A stretch of DNA of 64,000 nt, taken from NCBI GenBank assembly GCA_040385825.1, contig JAZKGQ010000011.1, positions 1 through 64,000 of the forward strand. The letters are read 5' to 3'. Position numbers and translations under genes: made by a program. The notes beneath the pieces are model-generated. The model ran no database searches, was not told where the DNA came from, and saw only the letters and a list, made by a program, of their open reading frames with translations. This DNA is from JANNNF01 sp040385825 (lineage in GTDB: Bacteria > Pseudomonadota > Alphaproteobacteria > Rhodobacterales > Rhodobacteraceae). Positions 7,210 to 14,945 of this stretch are shown here, one piece after another (position 1 is the stretch's first letter; each line of letters opens with the position of its first letter).

Positions 7210-7781
7210 TGCTGGATCAAGCAACCTATACGCCGCGCTACAAGGCGCTGTACCTGAACACCATCCGCGCCGCGATGCGCGAGGAGTTTGCGTACAAGAA
7301 CGACATGATGATCCCGCGTCTGGACAAGATCGTGATCAACATGGGCGTGGGCGAAGCTGTCAAAGACACCAAGAAGGTCAAAAAGGCCGCTGAAGAACTG
7401 ACCGCGATTGCCGGCCAGAAGGCCGTGATCACCCATGCGAAAAAGTCGATCGCAGGGTTCCGCGTCCGGGAAGAAATGCCGCTTGGCTGCAAGGTCACGC
7501 TGCGCGGCGACCGGATGTACGAATTCTTCGACCGCCTGGTCACCATCGCCCTGCCGCGCGTGCGCGACTTCCGCGGTGTGAAGCCGACCTCGTTTGACGG
7601 GCGTGGCAACTATGCCATGGGCCTCAAGGAACAGATCGTGTTCCCCGAGATCGAATTCGACAAGGTGGATGAAGTTCTCGGTATGGACATCATCATCTGC
7701 ACGACTGCCAAGTCCGACGCAGAAGCCAAGTCGCTGTTGACCCACTTCAACATGCCCTTCACCGACATCGTGAGGACCTGA
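7209..7781 (+). CDS. rplE: 50S ribosomal protein L5
   Basis: L5 binds 5S rRNA and contacts P-site tRNA. The 190-residue product contains RLDKIVINMGVGEAVKDTKK and the strongly conserved loop AGFRVREEMPLGCKVTLRG. Length is standard for the family. It is coupled to rplX by a TGATG overlap, and rpsN starts 2 nt after its stop. Confidence 0.98.
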   Translation: MLDQATYTPRYKALYLNTIRAAMREEFAYKNDMMIPRLDKIVINMGVGEAVKDTKKVKKAAEELTAIAGQKAVITHAKKSIAGFRVREEMPLGCKVTLRGDRMYEFFDRLVTIALPRVRDFRGVKPTSFDGRGNYAMGLKEQIVFPEIEFDKVDEVLGMDIIICTTAKSDAEAKSLLTHFNMPFTDIVRT

Positions 7782-7783
7782 AC

Positions 7784-8089
7784 ATGGCCAAGAAATCCAT
7801 GGTGAACCGCGAAGTGAAACGCGCAGCCCTTGTGAAGCAGCATGCCTCCAAGCGCGCGACGCTGAAGTCGGTGATCAACGATCAGTCCAAGCCCGTGGAA
7901 GAGCGCTTCAAGGCGACTCTGAAACTGGCTGCAATGCCCCGCAATTCGTCCGCCACCCGGCTGCACAACCGCTGCCAGCTGACGGGCCGTCCGCATGCGT
8001 ATTATCGCAAGCTCAAACTCTCGCGCATCATGCTGCGTGATCTTGCCTCGTTCGGCCAGATCCCCGGCATGGTCAAATCGAGCTGGTAA
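7784..8089 (+). CDS. rpsN: 30S ribosomal protein S14 (long, zinc-free form)
   Basis: The 101-residue S14 starts MAKKSMVNREVKRAALVKQH and ends with the conserved LSRIMLRDLASFGQIPGM. The four cysteines of the short zinc-binding S14 are absent, so this is the C-minus form that does not depend on zinc. It acts in assembly of the 30S head. Confidence 0.97.
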   Translation: MAKKSMVNREVKRAALVKQHASKRATLKSVINDQSKPVEERFKATLKLAAMPRNSSATRLHNRCQLTGRPHAYYRKLKLSRIMLRDLASFGQIPGMVKSSW

Positions 8090-8101
8090 GGAGGTTCTGA
8101 T

Positions 8102-8500
8102 ATGATGATGAACGATCCTCTCGGCGATATGCTGACCCGTATCCGCAACGCGCAACTGCGTGGCAAGTCGACCGTGTCGACCCCGGCCTCGAAACTGCGC
8201 GCCTGGGTGCTGGATGTGCTCGCCTCTGAAGGCTACATCCGCGGCTATGACCGCGCCACGACCGAAAATGGTCAGGGCGAACTGGTGATCAGCCTGAAAT
8301 ACTTTGAAGGTACTCCGGTGATCCGCGAACTCAAGCGCGTGTCCAAGCCGGGGCGCCGCGTCTATATGGGCGTTTCCGAAATTCCGACGGTCCGCAATGG
8401 CCTTGGTGTTTCCATTGTCTCCACACCGAAAGGTGTCATGTCCGATGCAGCCGCACGATCCGCCAATGTTGGTGGCGAAGTGCTCTGCACCGTATTCTAA
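8102..8500 (+). CDS. rpsH: 30S ribosomal protein S8
   Basis: S8 is a primary 16S rRNA binder and, in E. coli, the autogenous repressor of the spc operon (family knowledge). The 132-residue protein begins MMMNDPLGDMLTRIRNAQ and ends in the signature GVMSDAAARSANVGGEVLC. Either of the first ATGs (8102, 8105 or 8108) could be used; AAGGAGG at 8089-8095 is compatible with any of them. Confidence 0.97.
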   Translation: MMMNDPLGDMLTRIRNAQLRGKSTVSTPASKLRAWVLDVLASEGYIRGYDRATTENGQGELVISLKYFEGTPVIRELKRVSKPGRRVYMGVSEIPTVRNGLGVSIVSTPKGVMSDAAARSANVGGEVLCTVF

Positions 8501-8512
8501 GGGGAGGGTGCA

Positions 8513-9046
8513 ATGTCTCGTATCGGCAAGAAACCCGTAGCCCTGGTCAAAGGCGTCTCTGCCTCGATCAGTGGCCAGACCATCGAAGTGAAGGGGCCGA
8601 AAGGCACCCGCAGCTTCACCGCAGGCGACGACGTGACCATCACGATCGACGCTGATGCGGTCAAGGTGACACCGCGTGGCATGTCCAAGCGCGCACGTCA
8701 GCAATGGGGCATGTCGCGGTCGATGATCGCGAACCTCGTTGAAGGCGTGACCACCGGCTTCAAGAAAGAGATGGAAATTCAGGGCGTGGGTTACCGCGCC
8801 GCGATGACCGGAAACGTCTTGAAGCTGTCGCTTGGCTACAGCCACGACGTGAACTTTGAAGTGCCGGCTGGGGTGACGGTCACGTCGCCCAAGAACACCG
8901 AAATCATTGTGGAAGGCATTGACCAACAGCTTGTTGGTCAGGTCGCTGCGAACATCCGCGAGTGGAAGAAGCCCGAGCCGTACAAGGGCAAAGGCATCCG
9001 CTACAAGGGCGAGTTCGTGTTCCGCAAGGAAGGCAAGAAGAAGTAA
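8513..9046 (+). CDS. rplF: 50S ribosomal protein L6
   Basis: L6 supports the sarcin-ricin loop region where EF-Tu and EF-G bind. The 177-residue product begins MSRIGKKPVALVKGVSASIS and ends PEPYKGKGIRYKGEFVFRK with a Lys-rich tail, the conserved L6 C-terminus. It lies 12 nt after rpsH and 11 nt before rplR. Confidence 0.98.
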   Translation: MSRIGKKPVALVKGVSASISGQTIEVKGPKGTRSFTAGDDVTITIDADAVKVTPRGMSKRARQQWGMSRSMIANLVEGVTTGFKKEMEIQGVGYRAAMTGNVLKLSLGYSHDVNFEVPAGVTVTSPKNTEIIVEGIDQQLVGQVAANIREWKKPEPYKGKGIRYKGEFVFRKEGKKK

Positions 9047-9057
9047 GGGGCGCAATC

Positions 9058-9417
9058 ATGGCGAACACAAAGAGAGATCTGTTCCTCAAGCGCCGCTTGC
9101 GTGTCCGGAACAAAATCAAGGCGATGTCGAACGGGCGCTTGCGCCTGTCCGTCCACCGCTCGTCCAAGAACATCAGCGTGCAGTTGATCGACGACGTGAA
9201 AGGCGTGACCGTTGCGGCCGCCTCGACGTTGGAGAAAGACTTCGGGCTGGTCGGCAAGAACAACGTCGAGGCGGCTGCCGTCATCGGTGCTGCCATTGCA
9301 GAGCGGGCTAAAAAGGCCGGTATCGAAGAGTGCTACTTCGATCGTGGCGGTTTCCTCTTTCACGGTAAGATCAAGGCTTTGGCCGAGGCTGCCCGTGAAG
9401 GCGGCTTGAAGTTCTGA
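9058..9417 (+). CDS. rplR: 50S ribosomal protein L18
   Basis: L18 brings 5S rRNA to the 50S. The ATG at 9058 gives 119 residues (MANTKRDLFLKRRLRVRNKI), with AAERAKKAGIEECYFDRGGF-like C-terminal motifs including FDRGGFLFHGKIKALAEAAR. The frame is open upstream, but that extension reads out-of-frame rplF sequence and is not real. Confidence 0.97.
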   Translation: MANTKRDLFLKRRLRVRNKIKAMSNGRLRLSVHRSSKNISVQLIDDVKGVTVAAASTLEKDFGLVGKNNVEAAAVIGAAIAERAKKAGIEECYFDRGGFLFHGKIKALAEAAREGGLKF

Positions 9418-9429
9418 GGAGTTTGACAA

Positions 9430-10002
9430 ATGGCAGAACGTGAAAACCGCCGGGATGACCGTGGCCCGCGCCGCGACAACCGCCCGGAAGAAACGCCGGA
9501 ATTCGCTGACCGTCTGGTCGCGATCAACCGTGTGTCCAAGACTGTAAAAGGCGGCAAGCGCTTTGGTTTCGCAGCCCTTGTGGTTGTGGGCGATCAGCGC
9601 GGCCGCGTCGGCTTTGGCAAAGGTAAAGCCAAGGAAGTGCCGGAAGCGATCCGCAAAGCAACGGAACAGGCCAAGCGCCAGATGATCCGCGTGCCCCTGA
9701 AGGACGCCCGCACGCTGCACCACGATATGGAAGGCCGTCATGGCGCCGGTAAAGTGGTGATGCGGACGGCCGTTGCCGGGACCGGGATCATCGCCGGTGG
9801 TCCGATGCGCGCCGTGTTCGAGATGTTGGGCCTGCAAGACGTGGTGGCGAAAGCCATCGGGTCGTCCAACCCCTACAACATGGTCCGTGCCACCATCGAC
9901 GGTCTGAAGAAGGAAACCAGCCCCCGCCAGGTCGCGTCGCGCCGTGGCAAGAAGGTGGCCGAGATCCTGCGCAAGCCCGAAGCTGAAGTGGTGGAGGCCT
10001 GA
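9430..10002 (+). CDS. rpsE: 30S ribosomal protein S5
   Basis: S5 helps decoding fidelity and mRNA unwinding. The 190-residue protein has a basic N-terminal extension (MAERENRRDDRGPRRDNRP) typical of this order. The S5 core follows: RVSKTVKGGKRFGFAALVVV, then GFGKGKAKEVPEAIRKA and VFEMLGLQDVVAKAIGSSNP. Confidence 0.98.
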   Translation: MAERENRRDDRGPRRDNRPEETPEFADRLVAINRVSKTVKGGKRFGFAALVVVGDQRGRVGFGKGKAKEVPEAIRKATEQAKRQMIRVPLKDARTLHHDMEGRHGAGKVVMRTAVAGTGIIAGGPMRAVFEMLGLQDVVAKAIGSSNPYNMVRATIDGLKKETSPRQVASRRGKKVAEILRKPEAEVVEA

Positions 10003-10004
10003 TC

Positions 10005-10205
10005 ATGACCGATGCTGTCAAGAAAACCATCGTCGTCAAGCAGGTGGCATCTGCCGCCCGCCGCCCGGCTGTGCAGACCGCGACCCTGAAGGGTCTGGGC
10101 CTGAACAAGATGAACCGCACCCGCGAGCTGGAGGATACGCCTTCGGTCCGTGGCATGGTCAACAAGATCTCGCATCTTGTGACGATCATCGAGGAACGCG
10201 GCTGA
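10005..10205 (+). CDS. rpmD: 50S ribosomal protein L30
   Basis: This 66-residue product contains KKTIVVKQVASAARRPAVQ and TLKGLGLNKMNRTRELEDTP, the L30 signature. It is 2 nt after rpsE. Normally rplO would follow directly. Here two hairpins and two extra genes intervene, so rpmD ends a transcription segment. Confidence 0.96.
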   Translation: MTDAVKKTIVVKQVASAARRPAVQTATLKGLGLNKMNRTRELEDTPSVRGMVNKISHLVTIIEERG

Positions 10206-10212
10206 GATCGGA

Positions 10213-10263
10213 GGATGGGCAAGCTCGGGTTTCGCTTGCGAAACCCAAGCCTATTGCCCATCC
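10213..10263. repeat. Long palindrome, family B (GGATGGGCA...TGCCCATCC), copy 1
   Basis: The outer arms GGATGGGCAA (10213-10222) and TTGCCCATCC (10254-10263) flank an inner near-palindrome GCTCGGGTTTCG / CGAAACCCAAGC. The same outer arms recur at about 28364, 46109 and 52951. It lies immediately after the rpmD stop and probably forms a stable 3'-end hairpin. Confidence 0.75.
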
Positions 10264-10270
10264 AACAAAG

Positions 10271-10300
10271 CGCCCCGCCGCAAGGTGGGGCGTTTTGCTT
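10271..10300 (+). terminator. Intrinsic terminator after rpmD
   Basis: A 9-bp stem (10271-10279 with 10284-10292, one G-T wobble), loop GCAA, is followed by TTTTGCTTT. It is a convincing rho-independent terminator closing the spc segment before the inserted genes. Confidence 0.8.
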
Positions 10301-10380
10301 TGCGTGAAACGAATCTTCCCAATTGGTGGCAGAGTGCTACGCTCGCCCCATGCCCTTGAGGAGGGGCGAGGGAGGATATC

Positions 10381-10818
10381 ATGGCCAATTACGCAGGCGG
10401 CTGCGCGCATGTGCGTGTGACGACAAGCGCCGAGCCGATCGACAATCACGAGTGCCACTGCAACGTCTGCAAATCGGTGACCGGGCAGCAGCACACGCAT
10501 GTCGCGTTCTTCAACCATGGCGACGTGACGGCAGACCATCCCGAAAAGATCAAGCGGGTGCCGTTCAATGCGGGCAACCCGTCCGGGCCGCTGGAAATCT
10601 GCCTCTGCACCGATTGCGGGGCCGTGCTGATGCTGGACGACAAGCAGGGTCGTATCCGCGTGGCGGTGCCGAATGTGATGGGCTACGACGACGCGGCCTT
10701 TCCGAAGGCGACCTATCACGCGTTCTGGGATGAGACGAAGGGCTATGAAAAGCCGCATGACGGGCGGCCGGTGTATGAAGGGCTGCGGCCGGAGTTTGTT
10801 TGGCCGAAGGGGGCGTAG
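10381..10818 (+). CDS. GFA-family (glutathione-dependent formaldehyde-activating fold) protein
   Basis: The 145-residue protein shows the cysteine pattern of the GFA/CENP-V zinc fold: Cys8, then CHCNVC (Cys25, Cys27, Cys30) and CLCTDC (Cys74, Cys76, Cys79). In Gfa itself, zinc-bound sites promote the glutathione-formaldehyde reaction, but most members of this superfamily have no proven activity, so the substrate is unknown. GGGCGAGGGAGGATATC provides a Shine-Dalgarno. It lies between the rpmD terminator and its own terminator, so it is a stand-alone gene inside the ribosomal protein block. Its neighbours give no hint of formaldehyde metabolism. Confidence 0.8.
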   Translation: MANYAGGCAHVRVTTSAEPIDNHECHCNVCKSVTGQQHTHVAFFNHGDVTADHPEKIKRVPFNAGNPSGPLEICLCTDCGAVLMLDDKQGRIRVAVPNVMGYDDAAFPKATYHAFWDETKGYEKPHDGRPVYEGLRPEFVWPKGA

Positions 10819-10862
10819 GGCGGGGTTCACCCCGCCGGCAGCCGGAATGGCGGGGTTTTTCT
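10817..10862 (+). terminator. Family A palindrome (copy 2) merging into a terminator
   Basis: AGGGCGGGGTTCACCCCGCC begins inside the stop codon of the GFA gene (core 10819-10836). The right arm CCCCGCC (10830-10836) can instead pair with GGCGGGG (10849-10855), followed by a TTTTT run. Two mutually exclusive hairpins are therefore possible; the second is a good intrinsic terminator. Confidence 0.7.
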
Positions 10863-10871
10863 CGTTATGTG

Positions 10872-10899
10872 TTGAATTTGCGTTCACACTTTCTATTCT
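10872..10899 (+). promoter_or_regulatory. Candidate sigma-70-type promoter
   Basis: TTGAAT (10872-10877), a 16-bp spacer and TATTCT (10894-10899) lie in an AT-rich stretch about 30 bp upstream of the next ATG. This suggests the unknown gene at 10933 has its own promoter. It is a consensus match by eye only. Confidence 0.45.
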
Positions 10900-10932
10900 T
10901 GGAAAATACGAGTTTTTTGGAGCGCAAGTTTG

Positions 10933-11586
10933 ATGAGAATTTTACTGAGATCGTTCGCGGCCGCTTTGCTGATTGGCCCCAATGTTTTATGGGCAGCTCC
11001 ATGCGACTATCGCCTTAGCGAAATGATTGGTGGCGCTGCTGCCGGGACGATCGCGACATCTGGCGCGGCCGTGTCGGGTAGTGGGGCAGGCATGACTGCA
11101 GCAGGTTTCTATACGTTGCAAAATGCTGTCACAGGTTCGACGATGCTCGCATCGACTGCGGGCGGTGTATCTGGTGCCGGAACCGTGGGGATCATGGGCG
11201 GTACCGCTGGTCTGATCGGTGGAACAGCGTCGGTATTGCTTTCTCCCGTTGTGATTGGCGTGGGGGCGGCAGTTGCGGTTGGGGTGGGGGGATTTGAGGC
11301 GGGTTGTCTTGCATCAGATGCCTGGTATGCCGATCGGATCGAGGATTATGACGCAGTTCTTTCAGCCCTGAGGCGGGTTTCCGACGTTATGGATGTTCCG
11401 CTGTTCATGTTGATCGAATCTTCAGGCAGGAGTGCAGTTGTGGTCGTTCCGAACAAGGACAACAAACCTGTTGTCTACAAGGTGGCAGATTTGTACTTCG
11501 TCAATGGGGAGTTGATGAACAGGGATTGGCTCCGGAATACCAGTATCGGTCATTTCGGGGCAATCATTGGACAACCGAAACCGTAA
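10933..11586 (+). CDS. Unknown secreted, glycine-rich protein
   Basis: I do not recognise this 217-residue protein. It has a classical signal peptide (MRILLRSFAAALLIGPNVLWA, charged start then hydrophobic core), and Cys24 follows the likely cleavage site. Residues about 30-130 are very rich in Gly, Ala, Ser and Thr with small-residue spacing reminiscent of glycine-zipper membrane segments. A conventional soluble C-terminal domain follows (from about residue 135, YADRIEDYDAVLSALRRV), ending HFGAIIGQPKP. The gene and its upstream DNA are visibly richer in A+T and use rarer codons than the ribosomal genes around it, suggesting later acquisition. ATG at 10933 is preceded by GGAGCGCAAGTTTG. Its location between rpmD and rplO says nothing about function. 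Confidence 0.7.
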   Translation: MRILLRSFAAALLIGPNVLWAAPCDYRLSEMIGGAAAGTIATSGAAVSGSGAGMTAAGFYTLQNAVTGSTMLASTAGGVSGAGTVGIMGGTAGLIGGTASVLLSPVVIGVGAAVAVGVGGFEAGCLASDAWYADRIEDYDAVLSALRRVSDVMDVPLFMLIESSGRSAVVVVPNKDNKPVVYKVADLYFVNGELMNRDWLRNTSIGHFGAIIGQPKP

Positions 11587-11595
11587 CAAGGGCGT

Positions 11596-11617
11596 AGGGC
11601 GGGGTTCACCCCGCCCT
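11596..11617. repeat. Short palindromic repeat, family A, copy 3
   Basis: AGGGCGGGGT-TC-ACCCCGCCCT lies 9 bp after the stop of the unknown secreted protein gene. It is identical in core to the copy after the GFA gene, only about 780 bp away. Confidence 0.8.
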
Positions 11618-11742
11618 GACTTGCGCAAGGATGAAACCCCCTCTATACGCCCCCGGTGGCCCCCTATCGCCACAGAATCAACAATCGCCGCGTTGCCCCT
11701 GCCCGTCGCAGGCGGGGGCTTTCCGGCATAGGAGTATGCGAC

Positions 11743-12246
11743 ATGAAATTGAATGAACTGCACGACAACCCCGGCGCAACCAAAAAGGCCAAGCGCGTCG
11801 CGCGTGGTCCGGGTTCGGGGTCGGGCAAGACCGCTGGCCGTGGTATCAAGGGTCAGAAATCGCGTTCGGGCGTCGCAATCGGTGGCTATGAGGGCGGCCA
11901 GATGCCGCTGTACCGCCGCTTGCCGAAGCGCGGCTTCAACAAGCCGAACCAGAAGCATTTCGCGGTGGTGAACCTCGGCCTGATCGAGAAGTTCATCGGT
12001 CTGGGCAAGTTGGATGCAGCCGTTGCGATCACCGAAGACATGCTGGTGACTGCTGGCCTGACCAAGTCCAAGCATGACGGCATCCGCATCCTGGCCAAGG
12101 GGGCGATCACCTCGAAGATCACGCTGAACGTCACCGGAGCTTCGGCATCGGCGATCGAAGCGGTGGCTGCGGCTGGTGGGTCGATCACCGTGGCCGAGGC
12201 GCTGGAGCCGCATGGCAAGTCCAAGGCCAAGGCAAAAACTGAATAA
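11743..12246 (+). CDS. rplO: 50S ribosomal protein L15
   Basis: L15 is a late 50S assembly protein contacting domain II of 23S rRNA. ATG at 11743 gives 167 residues, with MKLNELHDNPGATKKAKRVA followed by GPGSGSGKTAGRGIKGQKSR, the L15 signature. GGAGTATGCGAC upstream fits a Shine-Dalgarno. The frame is open further upstream, but that extension has no L15 homology. It restarts the ribosomal operon after the insert, and secY follows 118 bp later. Confidence 0.97.
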   Translation: MKLNELHDNPGATKKAKRVARGPGSGSGKTAGRGIKGQKSRSGVAIGGYEGGQMPLYRRLPKRGFNKPNQKHFAVVNLGLIEKFIGLGKLDAAVAITEDMLVTAGLTKSKHDGIRILAKGAITSKITLNVTGASASAIEAVAAAGGSITVAEALEPHGKSKAKAKTE

Positions 12247-12255
12247 ATGGTTGTG

Positions 12256-12328
12256 AGCGGTCCTCAGACCGCTTACATGGAAGCCAAGTTTTCCCGCGCC
12301 GCCGAACCGGAGAACGGATCGGCGGCGC
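12256..12328 (+). promoter_or_regulatory. Two hairpins in the secY leader
   Basis: Stem 1 is 7 bp (12256-12262 with 12267-12273, loop CTCA). Stem 2 is a perfect 10 bp (12296-12305 with 12319-12328) with a 13-base loop. They occupy the rplO-secY gap. Neither has a T-run, so they are candidate RNA structures affecting secY translation or processing rather than terminators. Confidence 0.4.
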
Positions 12329-12364
12329 TTCGCATAGAGACTTCGTCTCGGAAAGAGTCTGGGC

Positions 12365-13723
12365 ATGGCATCTGCTGCAGAGCAAATGGCGTCGAACCTT
12401 AGCTGGGGCGCGCTTGGCAAGGCGACCGATCTTCGCCAGCGGATTTTCTTTACCATCGGACTGCTGATCGTCTACCGGCTGGGGACATATATCCCCGTGC
12501 CGGGGATCGATGGCGCGGCGCTGAAGGATTTCATGGCAAGTGCCGGCGCAGGCATCGGCGGCATCCTGAACATGTTCACCGGCGGCGCGATCAGCCGGAT
12601 GGGGATTTTTGCCCTTGGCATCATGCCCTATATCTCGGCCTCGATCATCGTGCAGCTTATGGGCACCATGTATGGCCCCTGGATGCAGTTGAAAAAGGAA
12701 GGCGACGCCGGCCGCAAGAAGCTGAACCAGTACACCCGCTATGGCACTGTAGCGCTGGCGATCTTTCAGGCCTGGGGCATTGCCCTGTCGATCGAAGCCG
12801 GCGATCTGGCGCATGATCCGGGCATGTTCTTCCGCATCGCCTGTGTGATCACGCTGGTCGGCGGCACCATGTTCCTGATGTGGCTGGGCGAGCAGATCAC
12901 GGCGCGCGGCATCGGCAACGGCATTTCGCTGATCATCTTCGTCGGCATCGTCGCGGAAATTCCGGCGGCTTTGGCGCAGTTCTTCAGCCAGGGCCGGTCG
13001 GGCGCAATCTCGCCTGCGGTGATCATCGGGGTGTTGGTCATGGTGGTGGTGGTGATTGCCGCCGTGGTGTTCATGGAACGCGCACTGCGCAAGATCCACA
13101 TTCAGTACCCCCGCCGCCAGATGGGCATGAAGGTCTATGACGGCGGGTCGTCGCATCTGCCGATCAAGGTGAACCCGGCCGGCGTGATCCCGGCCATCTT
13201 CGCGTCGTCGCTGCTGCTGTTGCCCACCACGATTTCGGCGTTTTCGGGCTCGCAGACCGGGCCGGTGATGTCGACGATCCTGGCCTATTTCGGTCCGGGT
13301 CAGCCGCTGTATCTGTTGTTCTTCACGGTGATGATCGTGTTCTTCAGCTATTTCTACACCGCCAACGTGGCGTTCAAGGTGGATGATGTGGCCGAGAACC
13401 TGAAGAACCAGACCGGCTTCATTCCGGGCATCAAGCCGGGCAAGAAGACCGAGGAATATCTGGAGTATGTGGTGAACCGGATCCTGGTGCTTGGATCGGG
13501 CTATCTGGCGGTGATCTGCCTGTTGCCCGAAGTGCTGCGCAGCCAGTTCGCCATTCCCTTCTACTTTGGCGGGACCTCGGTGCTGATCGTGGTGTCGGTG
13601 ACGATGGACACGATCAATCAGGTGCAATCGCATCTGCTGGCGCATCAGTACGAAGGTCTGATTGAAAAATCGCAGCTTCGCGGCAAAAAACGGACAGCGC
13701 CCAAAGCGCCCGCACGGCGCTAA
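12365..13723 (+). CDS. secY: Protein translocase subunit SecY
   Basis: SecY is the channel of the SecYEG translocon in the inner membrane. The 452-residue protein has the expected ten hydrophobic segments. Recognisable motifs are RIFFTIGLLIVYRLGTYIPV (TM1), NMFTGGAISRMGIFALGIMP (TM2 and plug region), GGTMFLMWLGEQIT and GYLAVICLLPE. It ends with a basic KKRTAPKAPARR tail. Placement between rplO and adk is standard. adk starts 10 nt later with a GGGGGGC region acting as Shine-Dalgarno. Confidence 0.98.
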   Translation: MASAAEQMASNLSWGALGKATDLRQRIFFTIGLLIVYRLGTYIPVPGIDGAALKDFMASAGAGIGGILNMFTGGAISRMGIFALGIMPYISASIIVQLMGTMYGPWMQLKKEGDAGRKKLNQYTRYGTVALAIFQAWGIALSIEAGDLAHDPGMFFRIACVITLVGGTMFLMWLGEQITARGIGNGISLIIFVGIVAEIPAALAQFFSQGRSGAISPAVIIGVLVMVVVVIAAVVFMERALRKIHIQYPRRQMGMKVYDGGSSHLPIKVNPAGVIPAIFASSLLLLPTTISAFSGSQTGPVMSTILAYFGPGQPLYLLFFTVMIVFFSYFYTANVAFKVDDVAENLKNQTGFIPGIKPGKKTEEYLEYVVNRILVLGSGYLAVICLLPEVLRSQFAIPFYFGGTSVLIVVSVTMDTINQVQSHLLAHQYEGLIEKSQLRGKKRTAPKAPARR

Positions 13724-13733
13724 GGGGGGCGGC

Positions 13734-14384
13734 ATGGTCAATATCATTCTGCTTGGCCCGCCGGGGGCTGGCAAAGGCACGCAGGCCAAGCGGCTGGTGG
13801 ATGAACGCGGCATGGTGCAGCTTTCGACCGGCGACATGCTGCGCGAGGCCAAGACCAGCGGCACCGAAATGGGCCGCCGGGTGGCCGAGGTGATGGCGCG
13901 GGGCGAGTTGGTGACCGATGCCATCGTCATTGGTCTGATCGGAGAAAAGCTGGCGCAGCACGCGGGTTCGGGGTTCATCTTCGACGGCTTTCCCCGCACG
14001 CTGAAGCAGGCCGATGCGCTGTCGGACCTGCTGGCGCAAAGCGGGCAGGGGCTGGATGCGGTGATCGAGATGCAGGTGGATGACGCGGCCCTGGTGGCAC
14101 GCATCACCGGGCGCTACACCTGCGGCACCTGCGGCGAGGTCTATCATGACGCCACCCGCCCGACGGCTGTGGCGGGCACCTGTGACGCCTGTGGCGGCCA
14201 TGATCTGCGGCGGCGGGCGGATGATACCGCGGACGCGCTGAAAACCCGTCTGATGGAATATTACAAGAAAACCTCGCCGCTGCTTGGCTATTACTATGCC
14301 AAGGGTCAGCTTGCGACGGTCGACGGGCTGGCCGAGATGGACGCTGTTGCAGCGGCCGTTGCGAAAGTTCTTGACAAGGCGTGA
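13734..14384 (+). CDS. adk: Adenylate kinase (zinc-lid type)
   Basis: It catalyses ATP + AMP to 2 ADP in the cytoplasm. ATG at 13734 gives 216 residues with the P-loop LLGPPGAGKGTQ (residues 6-17) and the DGFPRT motif. The long lid carries four cysteines (CGTC at 130-133 and CDAC at 150-153), which bind a structural zinc, as in Gram-positive and many alphaproteobacterial enzymes. The open frame extends into the end of secY, but that is not the start. It is cotranscribed with secY; a promoter candidate for the alpha segment follows. Confidence 0.98.
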   Translation: MVNIILLGPPGAGKGTQAKRLVDERGMVQLSTGDMLREAKTSGTEMGRRVAEVMARGELVTDAIVIGLIGEKLAQHAGSGFIFDGFPRTLKQADALSDLLAQSGQGLDAVIEMQVDDAALVARITGRYTCGTCGEVYHDATRPTAVAGTCDACGGHDLRRRADDTADALKTRLMEYYKKTSPLLGYYYAKGQLATVDGLAEMDAVAAAVAKVLDKA

Positions 14385-14401
14385 TTGTGCCCCTTGCGGC
14401 C

Positions 14402-14428
14402 TTGACGCCCCTGTCAAAAGCCCATAAA
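14402..14428 (+). promoter_or_regulatory. Candidate promoter of the alpha segment (rpsM-rpsK-rpoA-rplQ)
   Basis: TTGACG (14402-14407) and CATAAA (14423-14428), with a 15-bp spacer (16 if ATAAAG is taken), lie in the 177-bp adk-rpsM gap. Transcripts would carry a leader of about 125 nt. It is a consensus match by eye only. Confidence 0.45.
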
Positions 14429-14561
14429 GCACGGCGTCCCGGTGCGGAATCGCGCCGGGCTTCCCATTACAGGGATTCGGTCTGTCGCGGTGCAAGTGCC
14501 GGGATGGAGTTGTGAAAAAAGGTTCTGGCATGACGGAACCGCAACCAAAAGGAAGACACGT

Positions 14562-14930
14562 TTGGCACGTATTGCTGGCGTCAACATCCCGACCGCGAAA
14601 CGGGTACCTATCGCGCTGACCTATATCGCTGGTATCGGTCCGCATATCGCAGAACAGATCTGCGCGACCGTCGGCATCGACCGCGCGCGCCGGGTGAATC
14701 AGCTGTCCGACGCAGAAGTGCTGTCGATCCGCGAGTACATCGACGCCAACCTGACGGTTGAAGGCGATCTGCGTCGTGAAACCAGCATGAACATCAAGCG
14801 TCTGATGGATCTGGGCTGCTATCGCGGCCTGCGTCACCGCAAGGGCCTGCCGGTCCGCGGTCAGCGCACGCACACCAACGCTCGTACCCGCAAGGGCCCC
14901 GCAAAAGCCATCGCTGGCAAGAAGAAATAA
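14562..14930 (+). CDS. rpsM: 30S ribosomal protein S13 (TTG start)
   Basis: S13 contacts tRNA and forms bridges to the 50S. The conserved N-terminus ARIAGVNIPTAKRVPIALTY is preceded by a TTG at 14562, with AAAAGGAAG 6 nt upstream; no in-frame ATG or GTG fits the conserved N-terminus. So the gene uses TTG, rare for a highly expressed ribosomal protein, giving 122 residues. The C-terminus GQRTHTNARTRKGPAK is standard. A small inverted repeat (GGTTC/GAACC, 14521-14540) precedes the Shine-Dalgarno and may modulate initiation. Confidence 0.95.
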   Translation: MARIAGVNIPTAKRVPIALTYIAGIGPHIAEQICATVGIDRARRVNQLSDAEVLSIREYIDANLTVEGDLRRETSMNIKRLMDLGCYRGLRHRKGLPVRGQRTHTNARTRKGPAKAIAGKKK

Positions 14931-14945
14931 GGGGAGGCACGAGAT

